Shown here one piece after another: positions 34,601-44,732 of a stretch of 64,000 bases of DNA (position 1 is the first letter of the stretch; every line of letters begins with the position of its first letter). Made by a program: the position numbers and the translations under genes. Source of the DNA: Canna indica (taxonomy: Eukaryota > Streptophyta > Magnoliopsida > Zingiberales > Cannaceae); assembly GCA_034359265.1 (NCBI GenBank), contig CP136890.1, positions 68,759,501 to 68,823,500 of the forward strand, in the 5' to 3' direction. The notes beneath the pieces are model-generated. The model did not search any database. It was not told where the DNA came from and worked only from the letters and a program-made list of their open reading frames with translations.

Positions 34601-35318
34601 GATTTATTTCAAAATAAGTAATCATGAATCTGAAACGAATCAAGAGATCTCAAAATATGAAATATTTGAAAATTAAGATCTCCAACCAAAAACATACCTC
34701 ATCCATGAGAATTTAGCCAAACTTCATCTCATTTCTATTTTCCTTAGAATAACCTTCCATTCAATTTTTGATGACTTGCAACTAATCTTCATTAGTATCA
34801 AAATGACAATATGAATACTAGCAAGTTATCATACTAAGTAGCAAAGAGAGAGAATCAATTATCGATATCAAAGTCTACTTTGCTAAATAGTTAAAGATCC
34901 ATTTCAAAATAAATAATCATGAATCCGGAATGAATCGAGAGATCTCAAAATATGAAATATTTGAAAATTAGGATCTTCATCCCTTCCTATTGATTGAAAA
35001 CCGAAAGGCCACAATGAGCCTACGATTTAGAACCGCAAGGTCGCATGAGCCTTTATAGGCTACAAAGGTCTTCGAAGAGACCAAAAATCAAAAAATCAAA
35101 AAATATTTTTGAAACTCATATCAAGAGCGAAAAATCTACTAATATTAAGCATATATCAAAACTCCAACTCTAATTTAAACAAGTAGGTATAGGAGATGAT
35201 ACCAAAGTGTTTGATGTCAATAATTTCATTACCTAAGGCATCATGATGACTTGAAGTTGCAATTTTGAAATGATACAATCTTTGAAACCCCAAGCAACTC
35301 CAATCAACCAACTTTATC

Positions 35319-35798
35319 TCACCCTTGTGTGGTAGCTCCCCCTATAATAGAGCATGAAATTTTTGGTATCCAAATGACTTTGGGTCCTTGGAGGTTAGTA
35401 GGCCTAGGAATCCAAAGTGACCTAGCCACAATTGGATTTCTTTTAAATGCACAATTATATATGGCATGACCAAAAATACCACAACAAAAATAATGTTCAT
35501 TGAATTTCTTTTCATTTTTGCTATGGACATTAGATCTATCGTTATAATGCTTGACATGTGAAACATGATGTGTATAAGGATTCCTAGAAACATAATTCTT
35601 CTTCTTATGATCCTGAGGTCTAATGGTAGAATGCATAGCATGGGAATGATGATGAACATTGACATTCTTTACATAAGCATTTCTTGTATTCTTAAGAAAT
35701 GAAATATTTTTTAATTCGTTTACTTTCTTATTCAAAGACACAACCTCATTTTTCAAGAAATGAAGAGATTGATACAAGGTATTAGATAGAGATTTCAA
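35319..35798 (-). pseudogene. Copia gag 3' part and gag-pol linker, inner copy
   Basis: A 159-codon minus-strand frame. It begins with the coiled-coil continuation (LKSLSNTLYQSLHFLKNEVV-like, heptads of L and N/K), then a His-rich linker and a second zinc-knuckle-like motif HYFCCGIFGHAIYNC, in which the first Cys is His. It then shows KVIWIPK, matching the 'W-PK' linker ahead of protease in SIRE-type elements. The frame ends in IGGATTQG and stop, where pol should start. Its upstream half is at 16,303-17,218, so gag was split by the Mutator-like element and then separated by the rearrangement. Confidence 0.75.
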
Positions 35799-36164
35799 AT
35801 TATTGTTTTCACCTATAAGTTTGGGAAATTACCTAAATATATTATGTACTTTAGAAATATATTATGTACTTTAGGATTTTTCGCATTTGTGACATGTACT
35901 TTTATTTGTCTCAATTGTATCATATACTTTCAAATTTGATTCAATTGAATCCTATCGTCTAATTACCGTCAGCAACTCCGTTAAACCAGTGACGTCGTGT
36001 GCTGACGTATTTAAAAAATATTATTTTAATACTCAAGCCTCAACTTATCATCCTATCATTTTTAATAGTTTTTATATGTTTTTTATTAACCCCTAGCCAC
36101 GTCATCATCTGGCCTTAGTAATACGAGTCGGTCACCGGCGTGCTCCACCGTTAGGGTGGTACGT

Positions 36165-36594
36165 TTACCTTCCGTAGTCCGTGGTTCACCGATCTGCACT
36201 ACGTCGTCACTGTCGTCACTGTCGTCACCGCTAGGGTGGTTCACCAATCTACACTACGTCGTCACCGTCGTCACCGGCGACGGCATCTCCAGCGCTGACG
36301 ACGAGACCTGGCGCCGACAGCGGAAGACTGCAAGCCTAGAGTTCCTGCCCAAGACTGTGAAGTCCCTATTCGAGCTCGTCCACGCGCGGCTCCTCCCGGT
36401 GCTCGTCGATGCCCATATGTGCCGTATGGCGATCAATCTCCAGCACGTGCTCCTCCGCCTCGCGTTCGACAACGTGTGCATGATGACATGATCGCCTTCG
36501 GCACCGACCCCGGTTGCCTCCGCCAGGGGCTGCCGAAGATGCCATTGGCTAAGGCCTTCGAGGACATGACCGAGGCCACCATACCATTCGCGTG
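36165..36594 (+). pseudogene. Captured CYP86-type P450 exon fragment, copy 2
   Basis: The frame 36,264-36,491 reads GDGISSADDETWRRQRKTAS then LEF, containing the C-helix W-R-x-Q-R motif that contacts the heme propionates in P450s. It continues as KTVKSLFELVHARLLPVL and LQHVLLRLAFDNVCM, then a 4-base ATGA duplication shifts the frame into IAFGTDPGCLRQGLPKMPLA and KAFEDMTEAT. It ends GTG|GTAAGTT, a kept splice donor (GT at 36,595). CYP86 enzymes are ER omega-hydroxylases of fatty acids for cutin and suberin. This fragment lacks the catalytic core. It is the best preserved of the three copies at its 5' side. Confidence 0.82.
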
Positions 36595-36683
36595 GTAAGT
36601 TAAGAATCGACTTACTTTACAAGTATTCAGAAGTGTAAATACATTTCACCTTGTAAGAACTTCAATTGGATGCCAATTTGTCG

Positions 36684-37170
36684 AGAGACTTTGTTGACCT
36701 TTTCTTATGTTTCAAATGCTTCAATCGTCGTCTTCTTCTTCTTCTTCCTCATGGAAGCAGAGGTGCTTCCCCTCCGGCGTCGGCAGACCTTCAACACCAG
36801 CACTCTCGGCGAAACAGCCTTCTTATCGTTCACTTCCTCTTCTCATTCCATTTCGTCCTCGCTGTTGTAGATGAACCTCTGGTGTGTTTCCCATGAACTC
36901 GGGTAATTTTGGCCTCTCTTCATCGTCCCCCATTGACATCTTCCTCTGACCGTCGCACAACTCACCGAGCAAGTCCTCAACGTCATCTTCTTCTTCAGAT
37001 ATACTGATTCAAAATTTATCTACTTTATCCTGTTTTGTGGATATGTTTTTCCTGTCAACAGCAGCCTCATTGTTTTCTTATTACCTGTGTTTATTCACAA
37101 TGAAGTTGATAAATAACTAATTAGACCAACAAAGAAGTATATCAAAGTAAATTGATTAGCAAAATTTTAC
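36684..37170. other. Spacer of the foldback element
   Basis: Between the two arms. The first half is C/T-rich (runs of TCTTCTTC) with a moderate GC content and gives open frames from 36,666 without recognisable motifs; it may be another captured piece. The second half (from 37,000) is AT-rich. The edges are 'caattggatgccaatttgtcgag' and its inverse. Confidence 0.55.
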
Positions 37171-37260
37171 TCGACAAATTGGCATCCAATTGAAGTTCTT
37201 TCAAGGTGAAATGTATTTACACTTCTGTAAACTTGTAAAGCAAGCCGATGCTTAACTTAC

Positions 37261-37690
37261 CACGCGAATGGTACGATGGTGGCCTCAGTCGCATCCTTGA
37301 AGGCCTTGGCAAATGGTATCTCCGGCAGCACCAGGCGGAGGCAGTCGGGGTCGGTGCCGAAGGTGATCATGCACACATTGTCGAACGTGATGCGCAGGAG
37401 CACGTGCTGGAGATTGAACGCCGTGTCGGCGAGCACCGGGAGGAGCCGCGCGTGGATGAGCTCGAACAGGGACTTCACCATCATGGACAAGAACTCGGCC
37501 GAGTGGAACTCGAGGCTCGCGGTCTTTTGCTGTTGGTGCCAGGTCTTGTCGTCGGTGCTGGAGATGTCGTCGCCGGTGACTACGGTGACGACGTAGTGCA
37601 AATTGGTGAACCACCCTGACGGTGACGACGGTGATGAAAGGTGTGCAAATCAGTGAATCACAGGTCGCGGAAGGTGAACATACCACCCTG
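37261..37690 (-). pseudogene. Captured CYP86-type P450 exon fragment, copy 3
   Basis: Minus-strand frame 37,601-37,261 reads SSTDDKTWHQQQKTASLEFH, MMVKSLFELIHARLLPVLAD, LQHVLLRITFDNVCMITFGT and LPEIPFAKAFKDATEATIVP. The C-helix motif is changed (W-R-x-Q-R to W-H-x-Q-Q). The donor GTAAGTT follows at 37,260. It is closer to copy 1 than to copy 2 in shared changes such as MMVKSLF and FKDATEAT. The long plus-strand frames across it are antisense shadows. Confidence 0.82.
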
Positions 37691-37765
37691 CCGGTGGAGC
37701 ACGTCAGTGACCCACTCGTATTAGTGAGGCCAAATAATGACGTGGTTAGGGGTTAATAAAAAAAC

Positions 37766-38760
37766 ATAATGACTTGGATTGAGATTAGTGTTTAGATTTA
37801 CTCATGGTGTACATGTGTTTAAATTTGAAAAACCATGAGTAAAGATTAAAACTTGATACTTAGTAATTTCATGATAACATGCTCGTTTTTGAATAAAATT
37901 ATGCTAAGGTAAAATTTTGATCAAATGATATTATTTTCATTTCAAACTTGATAAACATGCTTTAAATGATTATATCTTGATATCTGAAAAGTTTGAACGA
38001 TAACTAAAAACTTTTGAAAAAATAGCTAATATTTATGAAAATACCACTAGATTTCAGTAATTTTTAGAAAAATACAAAAAATTAATTTTTGGATGATTCT
38101 TAAAACTGCATGTTCGGCTAATAAATCTAGTTTATCGTATAAAATTTTCAAAAAAAATAGCAAGAATATGAATTGATATGGATTTTTGAAGTTGGATTTC
38201 GAAACTTTAAAGTATCGCTCTTCCCAAATGTTCAATTTTCGGATACTTTGATTTTTGGTCCAATTTTCAAATGAGATGTCAAGTATGATATCATAATTCT
38301 ATTGTTGGTATCATTCTCATTATTATTTGAGAAAAATCATGTATAAAATGATTTTTGATATTTTGATCAATACGTGAAAATATCTTTACTTAAGCTTATA
38401 CATGATTTCCAGATTTGGATGTTAGCTATCATTCCTTGCTATCATGTATGATTTAGTCTCATATTAGATATTGGTTTTCATCTCTTTGGTTGAGATTTTC
38501 ATGTTCCATGAAAAATAATTTTTAGAGTCTCAACTTTGACTATAAGTTGACTTTTCTCGTCCTTTTTTATTGATGGCAAAAGGGGGAGAAAAATATAGGT
38601 AAATGGAAAGAAAATATAGGAAAATCATGCATATAGATAGGGGGTATTTATTTTTATAGATATGCATATTGATAGGGGAGAAATCTCATGATAGATATCC
38701 TTTTATTCTTAAATGATATATTTTCTTAAGGATGTTTGTCATCATCAAAAAGGGGGAGAT
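37766..38760 (+). other. Copia 3' non-coding interior and polypurine tract, outer copy
   Basis: The inverse of 33,281-34,330, AT-rich and without coding motifs. It ends with the polypurine tract AAAAAGGGGGAGA (38,747-38,759) just before the LTR. Confidence 0.75.
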
Positions 38761-40016
38761 TGTTGGCCTAAGGTTTTCAACATTGGTCTTAATCTCAGTT
38801 TTGATGATACAAATATTGAACTAATGATTTCATGGAGAATTATTTTCAGATTTCATATTGGTTAGCGCACGATGTCCACGATTGAAAATATATCGGAGAA
38901 ATCAAAAAATCGGAAGGACGTTGTTCGACGCACTCGGATTCATTGGGAAGATAGAATTTAGGTTTAGGGTGTCTAGAATGTATATGTAATTCTCTTTTAT
39001 GATACAAAGAATCCAAAAACCAAACCCAAAATCTAGAAACAAAGAACACGATAAGAAATCAGCAAAAAAGTTGATTTCCTAGATTCAGTTGTAGGAGCGG
39101 TCGACCGAACGGAGCCCAAAATCCACAGAGGGCTCCGGTCATTAGGGCGGTCGCTTAGTCGGTCGACCGGCCTTGAACCAGACCAGCGACCGGGCAGTAT
39201 AACGGCTCAAAAAATAGTCGTTTATACCTGTTGTGCCCGACTACTACTTGGTGTTCTCCCTATTTAAAGGTCTTCTAAGCCTTCCTATGACCTCTCAATG
39301 CTTCATGAGACATTCTTTGACACTCATAAGCTTTAATTGAGTCATCTTTGTTGAAACCCTGGCTTTCTACCTTGTCTTTCTAGAGTTTGCATTCAAGCTT
39401 CATTTGATCCATCATCAAGACATCAAGAGGAGCTAGGTGATCTTGTGTTGGAGCTAAGTATTTGTATTGTTGTATTTTTACTTCATTACTTGTATATTTT
39501 CTTTTTTATTTTATTGTATTTTATTTTGTAAAGACCTAGGTTGTTAGGTCTTGAAATTGGGTGGTAGCCTTGGTGTTTGAGGTTTAAATCCACCGGTGTA
39601 AACATAGTTTACTAGGATTAGTGATTGTTGTCCCTTAGGGTTGAGGTAGAAGAGTGTTCTCGATAAGAAGGCAGAGACTTCCGGGTGTGGAAGTACCTTA
39701 GGTTGAGAGCGAAGACTCTTCGGGTAAAAAGCCCTCTTTGTAAGGGAAACAATATAATCTAGTAAAGCTAAGTTTGAAAATCCTAAGCGGGGTGCTTAGA
39801 TAGTGGAGAAGGCATTGGGGCCGAACCACTATAAATCAAAGTGTTAGCATTGTTTACTTTGCGTATTAAATTTCTTATTGTTTATCTTGCTTTCACTTGC
39901 TACTCGATTTGTGAATTGCCTAAGTAAGTTTAAGAAATGTTTAAAATCAAAATTAGATGAAAAGATTTAGTTAACACACTATTCAGCCCGCCTCTAGTGT
40001 GGTCATTTCACCAACA
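38761..40016 (+). repeat. Copia 3' LTR (outer), 1,256 bp
   Basis: Starts TGTTGGCCTAAGG and ends TTTCACCAACA, followed by GTATT (40,017-40,021), the same duplication as left of 14,130. Confidence 0.92.
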
Positions 40017-40892
40017 GTATTAAGCAGAGTGTAGTCATGGTATTTAGAATGAGGTCGGGGAGGCGATATCTTTCTCCTACTGTCGTCCTTTCCTCGACGG
40101 TCTCATCCCTCTCTTTTTTTATCGGACTGCTTTCCTTGTTTGTCCTTGACTTTTGTGGTCTTTTGCCTTTCGACCTTCGTTGCTTCTCTGAGCTCATCCA
40201 TGTCCATATATCCCACTGCTCCCTCTTAGAATTCTGCCATAGTCTTTAGCTTCGTGACAACTATCAGGTATGCAAATTGTCCTCGCTTCAGACCGTGTTT
40301 GACCGAGTATAATTTGACATGAGGGTCGAGGTTCGATATCTCCATGACCACCGTATTAAACCTCGTTAGATATTCTATCAACGATTTTGTTTTCCCTGTA
40401 TGATGTAGTTCAGGGTATCCTCGGACTTGGCATAGATCTTGGTTGAGGAGAATTAGTTGATGAAGGCCTTGGAGAGCTCCTAAAAACTATGGATGGATCC
40501 CGTGGGGAGAGTCGAGAACCATAAGAGGGCGGCCTTTTCCAGGAATCAGGAAAAAGCTATGCAGAGGAAGGGATTGGTAGTGCCATTGAGGAGCATCATT
40601 GATATGGATATTGTTACGTAGAGGGTAGGATCACCCATCCCATCATAGGGATAGGGAGTGGTCAGCAGTTTGAAGTTATTTGGGAGACACATCGCCATAA
40701 TATGCTCGGCGAACGATTCCTGAGCCGATAAGAGGGCGATGAGTGGCCTCTGTGTTCTTTATTTTCTCCCTTTGATGCTGCGTGTGGGAAATATCATCTT
40801 CTTCATGGTAGGTATTGCCTCAACACTTTGACCGGTGATGCTCGTGCTCAGTTTGATGTTGTTCTTTGGATTGGGAGATATGAACTTGGGCT

Positions 40893-42356
40893 TGTTGTAG
40901 GAAATTCGACACTAGAAGGGGGGGTTTGAATAGTGTCTATCCCCTTATTCTTATATTTTTCTTTCTTTCTCAATTTTAACTTCACTTAGGTGCAAGTGTT
41001 TTTTAACAATAGATGTGATCAAATATTAATAACAATGATGGGCAATTAAGAAAGCAATGCAGACAAGATTAATTATAGTGGTTCGGCCAATTGCATACTC
41101 CACTACCTTGGCTCCTCACCAAGGATTTCTAACCACTACTTTATAGAGTTTGTGTTTCCCTTTGAATACAATGAGGATACTCTTTCTCACTACTCTGAGA
41201 ACCCCTCAATCCTATTCACCTAGGCAAAACACAATCCTATAAAGTTTTCCCTAAGTGTTTTCCTAGCACACCTAGCAGCTATTACAAATCGAAAACAAGT
41301 TTGAAATAAACTTCAAATACAGTGGAAAGAGCTTAAGAATTTAAAGATGACCCAAGCCTTTGCAAGAAGATGACTCTTTGAGTTGCAACAGAGTTGAGGG
41401 AAGCAGGGAAGCGGATGCTCGAAGAATGTTGTCAACGGAGGCAAAGGGCGCGCAACAAATCAATTCTTATAAAGGCTTAAATCACTTCTTTTATGCTCAA
41501 TAAAATTTCTAAGAAGCTTTAAAGAAGTTAGGTGTGGGGTATTTATAACCCCTCACCCGAACAGAACATTCAACGGGCGAAAAAATAGCTGTTGATGCCG
41601 TTCGATCGCTTTGCGGGTCGATCGTCGGTTGACCGACCGATTGATCCACCGCCAATGCGACCGCTGGCTTATGTGAGTGCTTGATCGACCGACGGGTAGA
41701 TCGACTGTCGCAAATCCATCGATCCCACATTCGGTGGACCAGCCGGTCGACCGAATCAGTGGAGCCAGGGTCGCGCAACTTGTGATCTCTAATCCGATCG
41801 ACTGATTGGTCGACCGATCGATCGACCGATGAGCATTCTGCCAATTTTTAGCTTCGGTTGACTGACGCAGCCCTCTGCGATTTCTTCACCAACTTCGATC
41901 GACCGACAGGTCGACCGAATGACTACTGCCACTTCTTCGCATCATTCGGTCGACTGACTGGTCGACCGAACTGGCTGTTGCCAAGGATACTGCCTTGTTC
42001 GGTCGATCGATCGGTCGACTGAACTCAGGTTGAGGGTGATTTCTACTTGAATTTTTTTACATGCCTTTTTTATGGATTTAGTTACCAAGTTCTAATTTGG
42101 ATAACTTTACAATTAGGCTTGGGATAAGGTCGTCCTAGGGGTATATTACAAGATATCTATTTGATTTATGCCCGAGCCTTTCGTTGATATTTTCTTCTAC
42201 AGTTTCTTTGACTGTCTTTTCTTTAGATTCGTTTGAGCGAATTTGGCATGCTTATTGCAACCTCAACCTGAACTCAAAACTTCACATATGGATTAAATAC
42301 TTATTTGTTATCATCATAATAAAGATCGAGGCTTAAGAGAGACCCTTAAGCCAATA
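40893..42356 (-). mobile_element. Copia solo LTR private to the outer copy, TSD GGGCT
   Basis: Plus-strand ends TGTTGTAGGAAATTCGAC and TTAAGCCAATA. GGGCT is duplicated at 40,888-40,892 and 42,357-42,361, and the inner copy (about 25,880) shows the empty site. The GGTCGACC block (41,590-42,030) is expanded into many units. A 5' 'tattggctt' start shows the same TG-to-TA change as the LTR at 28,135. Confidence 0.88.
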
Positions 42357-42370
42357 GGGCTAGTAGCCTC

Positions 42371-42791
42371 TAGGGGCGATAGAAATGGGCACGACATAAG
42401 CATGGCACGATAACTGTGGGTCGGGCCAAAAAATTCAGCCTGATAAGCTTATCGGGCTGGCCCAACCCAGCATGATAACATTGCAGGCCGACGCGGGCCG
42501 GCTTTTATCGGGGCGGGCCAGCCCGTGGCCCGCTAAGTATTTAAAAAAATTAATTTTAAGTCTAGTTTAGTGTTTGTTTAGTGCTCTAAAATTGAATGTG
42601 AAGTTATTCTATGAAACTTTTAATGTGAAATATATTTCATATTTGATGCTTATTTAGTCTTTCAAATATTTTAAATTATTTTTTTACAAGTTTTTAGCAA
42701 ACTTTTAGTTGATAAATGGGATCGCGGGCCGTGCCGGGCCGAAAATTTCTGGCCCATGGAGTTAGCGGGCCGGTCCATTTTGCCACCTCTT
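42371..42791. mobile_element. hAT-type MITE, outer copy, TSD GTAGCCTC
   Basis: Ends TAGGGGCGATAGAAATGGG and CCATTTTGCCACCTCTT are imperfect inverted repeats. GTAGCCTC is duplicated exactly at 42,363-42,370 and 42,792-42,799 (8 bp, as for hAT). 'gggccgg' blocks recur inside. No transposase. Confidence 0.85.
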
Positions 42792-43002
42792 GTAGCCTCT
42801 AGTTTTGCTCCATGAGATCACTAATCATGTGTCGTAACTCTTCCATGGCTGGGTTTGTGGCGACCGGAACGTCATTTCTGGCTGCGATTTGTGTCGCGCA
42901 GTAGTGGGGGGACGATGTTGCTAGGCTATTGTCCAATGCTAGTGGCAGTGTTCAGTCGACTCCGGGGTATCAACAATGGTGGGGAAGGTAAGATTTACTC
43001 GG

Positions 43003-43019
43003 CCCCACGGTGGGCGCCG
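43003..43019 (-). other. Gypsy primer binding site, outer copy
   Basis: Inverse of the 25,241 site with the last base changed. It marks the minus-strand 5' LTR to its right. Confidence 0.75.
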
Positions 43020-43021
43020 AA

Positions 43022-44732
43022 TGTTCTCACCCGAGATCATAAACGTTGCAAGTCTTCCTGGCTCGTGGCTGGATGCGGCTCTGGAGCGACTACAAAGACA
43101 CTTGGATGCTCAAGTGAGGATTTGTTCGAGGTGTGTTTGTAAAGAATCAGATTCGAGAGGATACTTGTAGATGCAATATCTGGTTTGTAAGGTAGGTCTT
43201 TGGTGACATGTATTCGATGTGGATTTCTCCTCAATGTGTTGGCCTAAGGTTTTCAACCTTGTTGACCATCCTGATTTTGATGATAACGTACAAACTTATT
43301 CTAATGTGTTTATCAAGTGTTTGATCTCAGGTTGGGTGATTGATACGCGTGCGAAGTTCGTCAGAAAATCATAAAAAAATCACGAAAATTCAAGTGTCGG
43401 CGGCTTCGGAGGTGATCGAGTCGGAAGTTAGGTCTAGGCTTAGAATTTATTGTAAAATACTTCTTAGGGCTCAAATCATCTATCTCCATGTATTTATGCA
43501 AAGCCAAAACCCGAACTCGAACCCGAAGTGAAAAAATAGCACAAATAAGAAAACAAGTTATGGTCACAATATCGGTCAAATCTCGACCAATCCTCGATCG
43601 ATCGACGGTCGCCCGAGGATCGGCCAGAAGTGTTCTGGAAAATTTTCAGAACCTATTCAACTGACCCACGATCGAGGGTTGCCCATGATCGCCCGAGGGT
43701 CGCTTGACGATCGATTGAATTGCGCAACGGATCTAAATAGATCCGTTGAATGGCTAGTTTTGCCCTCCTCTTGATATGGCCTCTATAAAAGGTCCTGAAA
43801 CCAGCCTCCTGAGGGTTCTAACACTTCATTAAGTCCATCCTTGAAAGATTGACCTTATTTCCTTGAGTTCTAAACCCTATTTCTTAATCTTACCCTACTT
43901 TAGCCTTCTACTCATCTTCAAGCCTCCTTGGATTCAAAGTGTCATCATCTTGAGGCCTCGAAGGATTAGGAGGAAGCAAGAAAGAGCTCCTATTGTGTTT
44001 GTATTTATTTTGAGCTCTTTATTATTGTCTTTCACTTGTATTTTGTTCTCATTTGTTATAATTGCTTTTGTGAAGAGTTGGTGGTTGACTTAGTGAAAAG
44101 GCATAAGTCCACCCTTGTAATCTAGGATTAGAGTGTCTTTAGGAGAGAGTGGGGTGGGAACCTCTTGGTAGGAAGACAAAGATTTTCGGGTGTGAAAGTA
44201 CCTTCGAGTGTGAGAACAGAGACTTTCTGGAAAAAGTCCTCATTGTAAGGAACTTCAATATAGTGGATTATAAGTGAAATTCTAAGCGGGGTACTTAGAT
44301 AGTGGAGTAGGCGGAATTGTTGAACCACTATAAATTTACTTGTGTTAGCTTTGCTCATTTGCGTAGATTTTTTATTACTTTCAATATTGTCATCTAACTT
44401 AGTTAATCATAAAGAAGATATTGAATTGCAAGTAGACGTAGAATTAGAGCATACACACTATTCACCCCTCTCTAGTGTGGATGTTTCATTCACACAATGA
44501 TCGCAGGGATATGCCTTAAATGAGTCAATTGCCGAATTCCGTCCCTTACTTGTGCTATGATCATATTTGAATATTTGGGTATAGGAAAAAGACAAAAATA
44601 CCCTTGGAATGATTGGGCGGGGTCCCCAAGCTTGACTTGAGCCGACACAACATAATTTGGATCTCTGAGTGGCTAGGCTGAGCTGCACTTCGTAGGCTCA
44701 CCAGATGCGCTCGAGAAATTAGTTTGGTCCAA
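43022..44732 (-). repeat. Gypsy 5' LTR, truncated and split by a solo LTR
   Basis: Pieces 43,022-43,236 and 44,495-44,732 match 3,076-3,530 in the same order. The match stops at 'tttggtcca' (44,731), after which low-copy sequence begins, so the sense start of this LTR is deleted. Confidence 0.78.
43237..44494 (+). mobile_element. Copia solo LTR in the Gypsy 5' LTR, TSD CAATG
   Basis: Starts TGTTGGCCTAAGG, ends TTTCATTCACA. CAATG is duplicated at 43,232-43,236 and 44,495-44,499. 1,258 bp. The inner copy at 22,941-25,023 shares the insertion, so it predates the duplication. Confidence 0.9.

Larger units (their letters stand above)
33281..35318 (-). other. Copia interior without pol, inner copy
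   Basis: About 2 kb between the gag remnant and the 3' LTR with no protease, integrase or RT motif on either strand. The first kilobase (33,300-34,330) is matched inverted at 37,790-38,740. At 34,360-34,980 there is a diverged tandem duplication ('aagttatcatactaagtag...caaagtctactttgct' twice), split by a SINE. Elements of this family normally have pol here, so the copy is a non-autonomous or deleted derivative. Confidence 0.6.
35823..37765. mobile_element. Foldback Mutator-like element with two inverted CYP86 arms
   Basis: The left end GGGAAATTACC at 35,823 is preceded by TATAAGTTT (35,814-35,822), one half of the 9-bp duplication whose partner is at 16,303. The left arm (35,823-36,683) and right arm (37,171-37,765) are inverted repeats of each other around a 0.49 kb spacer, both carrying the same P450 exon fragment. 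The right arm stops inside the arm at 'ggggttaataaaaaaaca' and Copia interior follows, so its terminal GGGAAATTACC is missing. No transposase is present. Confidence 0.78.
14130..40016 (+). mobile_element. Outer SIRE-like Copia element with TSD GTATT
   Basis: The 5' LTR (14,130-15,376) is followed by a tRNA-iMet-type PBS, and the 3' LTR (38,761-40,016) is preceded by a polypurine tract. The 5-bp duplication GTATT is perfect at both ends (14,125-14,129; 40,017-40,021), so these two distant LTRs belong to one insertion. Its own interior is reduced to a short leader (15,377 to about 15,460) and about 1 kb of 3' non-coding DNA (37,766-38,760). Between them lie the inverted inner copy of the whole nest and pieces of a Mutator-like element. 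No Copia pol gene is left. Confidence 0.85.
40022..42985 (-). pseudogene. Gypsy gag, 5' part, outer copy
   Basis: Inverse of 25,258-26,748, enlarged by a Copia solo LTR (40,893-42,356) and the hAT MITE (42,371-42,791). The basic C-terminal stretch is readable at 40,197-40,022 and the gag domain at about 40,450-40,640 in broken frames. It joins 13,401-14,129 once the Copia insertion is removed. Confidence 0.78.
3076..44732 (-). mobile_element. Tat/Retand-type Gypsy element hosting all nested insertions
   Basis: The pieces are collinear on the minus strand once insertions are removed: truncated 5' LTR (43,022-44,732), PBS (43,003-43,019), gag first part (42,985 down to 40,022), gag second part (14,129 down to 13,401), protease (13,394-13,128), RT (about 12,905-12,240), RNase H (11,500-11,200), integrase (10,900, resuming at 5,711 and ending near 4,740), an antisense-ORF relic and the 3' LTR. 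The gag halves are separated only by the Copia insertion, whose 5-bp target duplication GTATT sits at 14,125-14,129 and 40,017-40,021. The pol region is interrupted by a Tekay element. The element's own target duplication cannot be checked because the 5' LTR start is lost near 44,732. Confidence 0.8.

Noticed and set aside
37248..37619. 123-codon plus-strand frame (and 15,569-15,937) with a protein-like look
   Set aside because: It is the antisense shadow of the captured CYP86 fragment on the minus strand, which has clear P450 similarity.
15582..37690. A functional P450 gene cluster (three copies)
   Set aside because: All three are partial exons without heme-binding Cys, I-helix or K-helix, frameshifted, and bounded by Mutator-like ends.
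12605..44494. The whole inverted duplication as a pure assembly artefact
   Set aside because: Copies differ by private insertions with proper target duplications and by many point changes; an artefact is still possible at the junctions, and I list long reads as the test.
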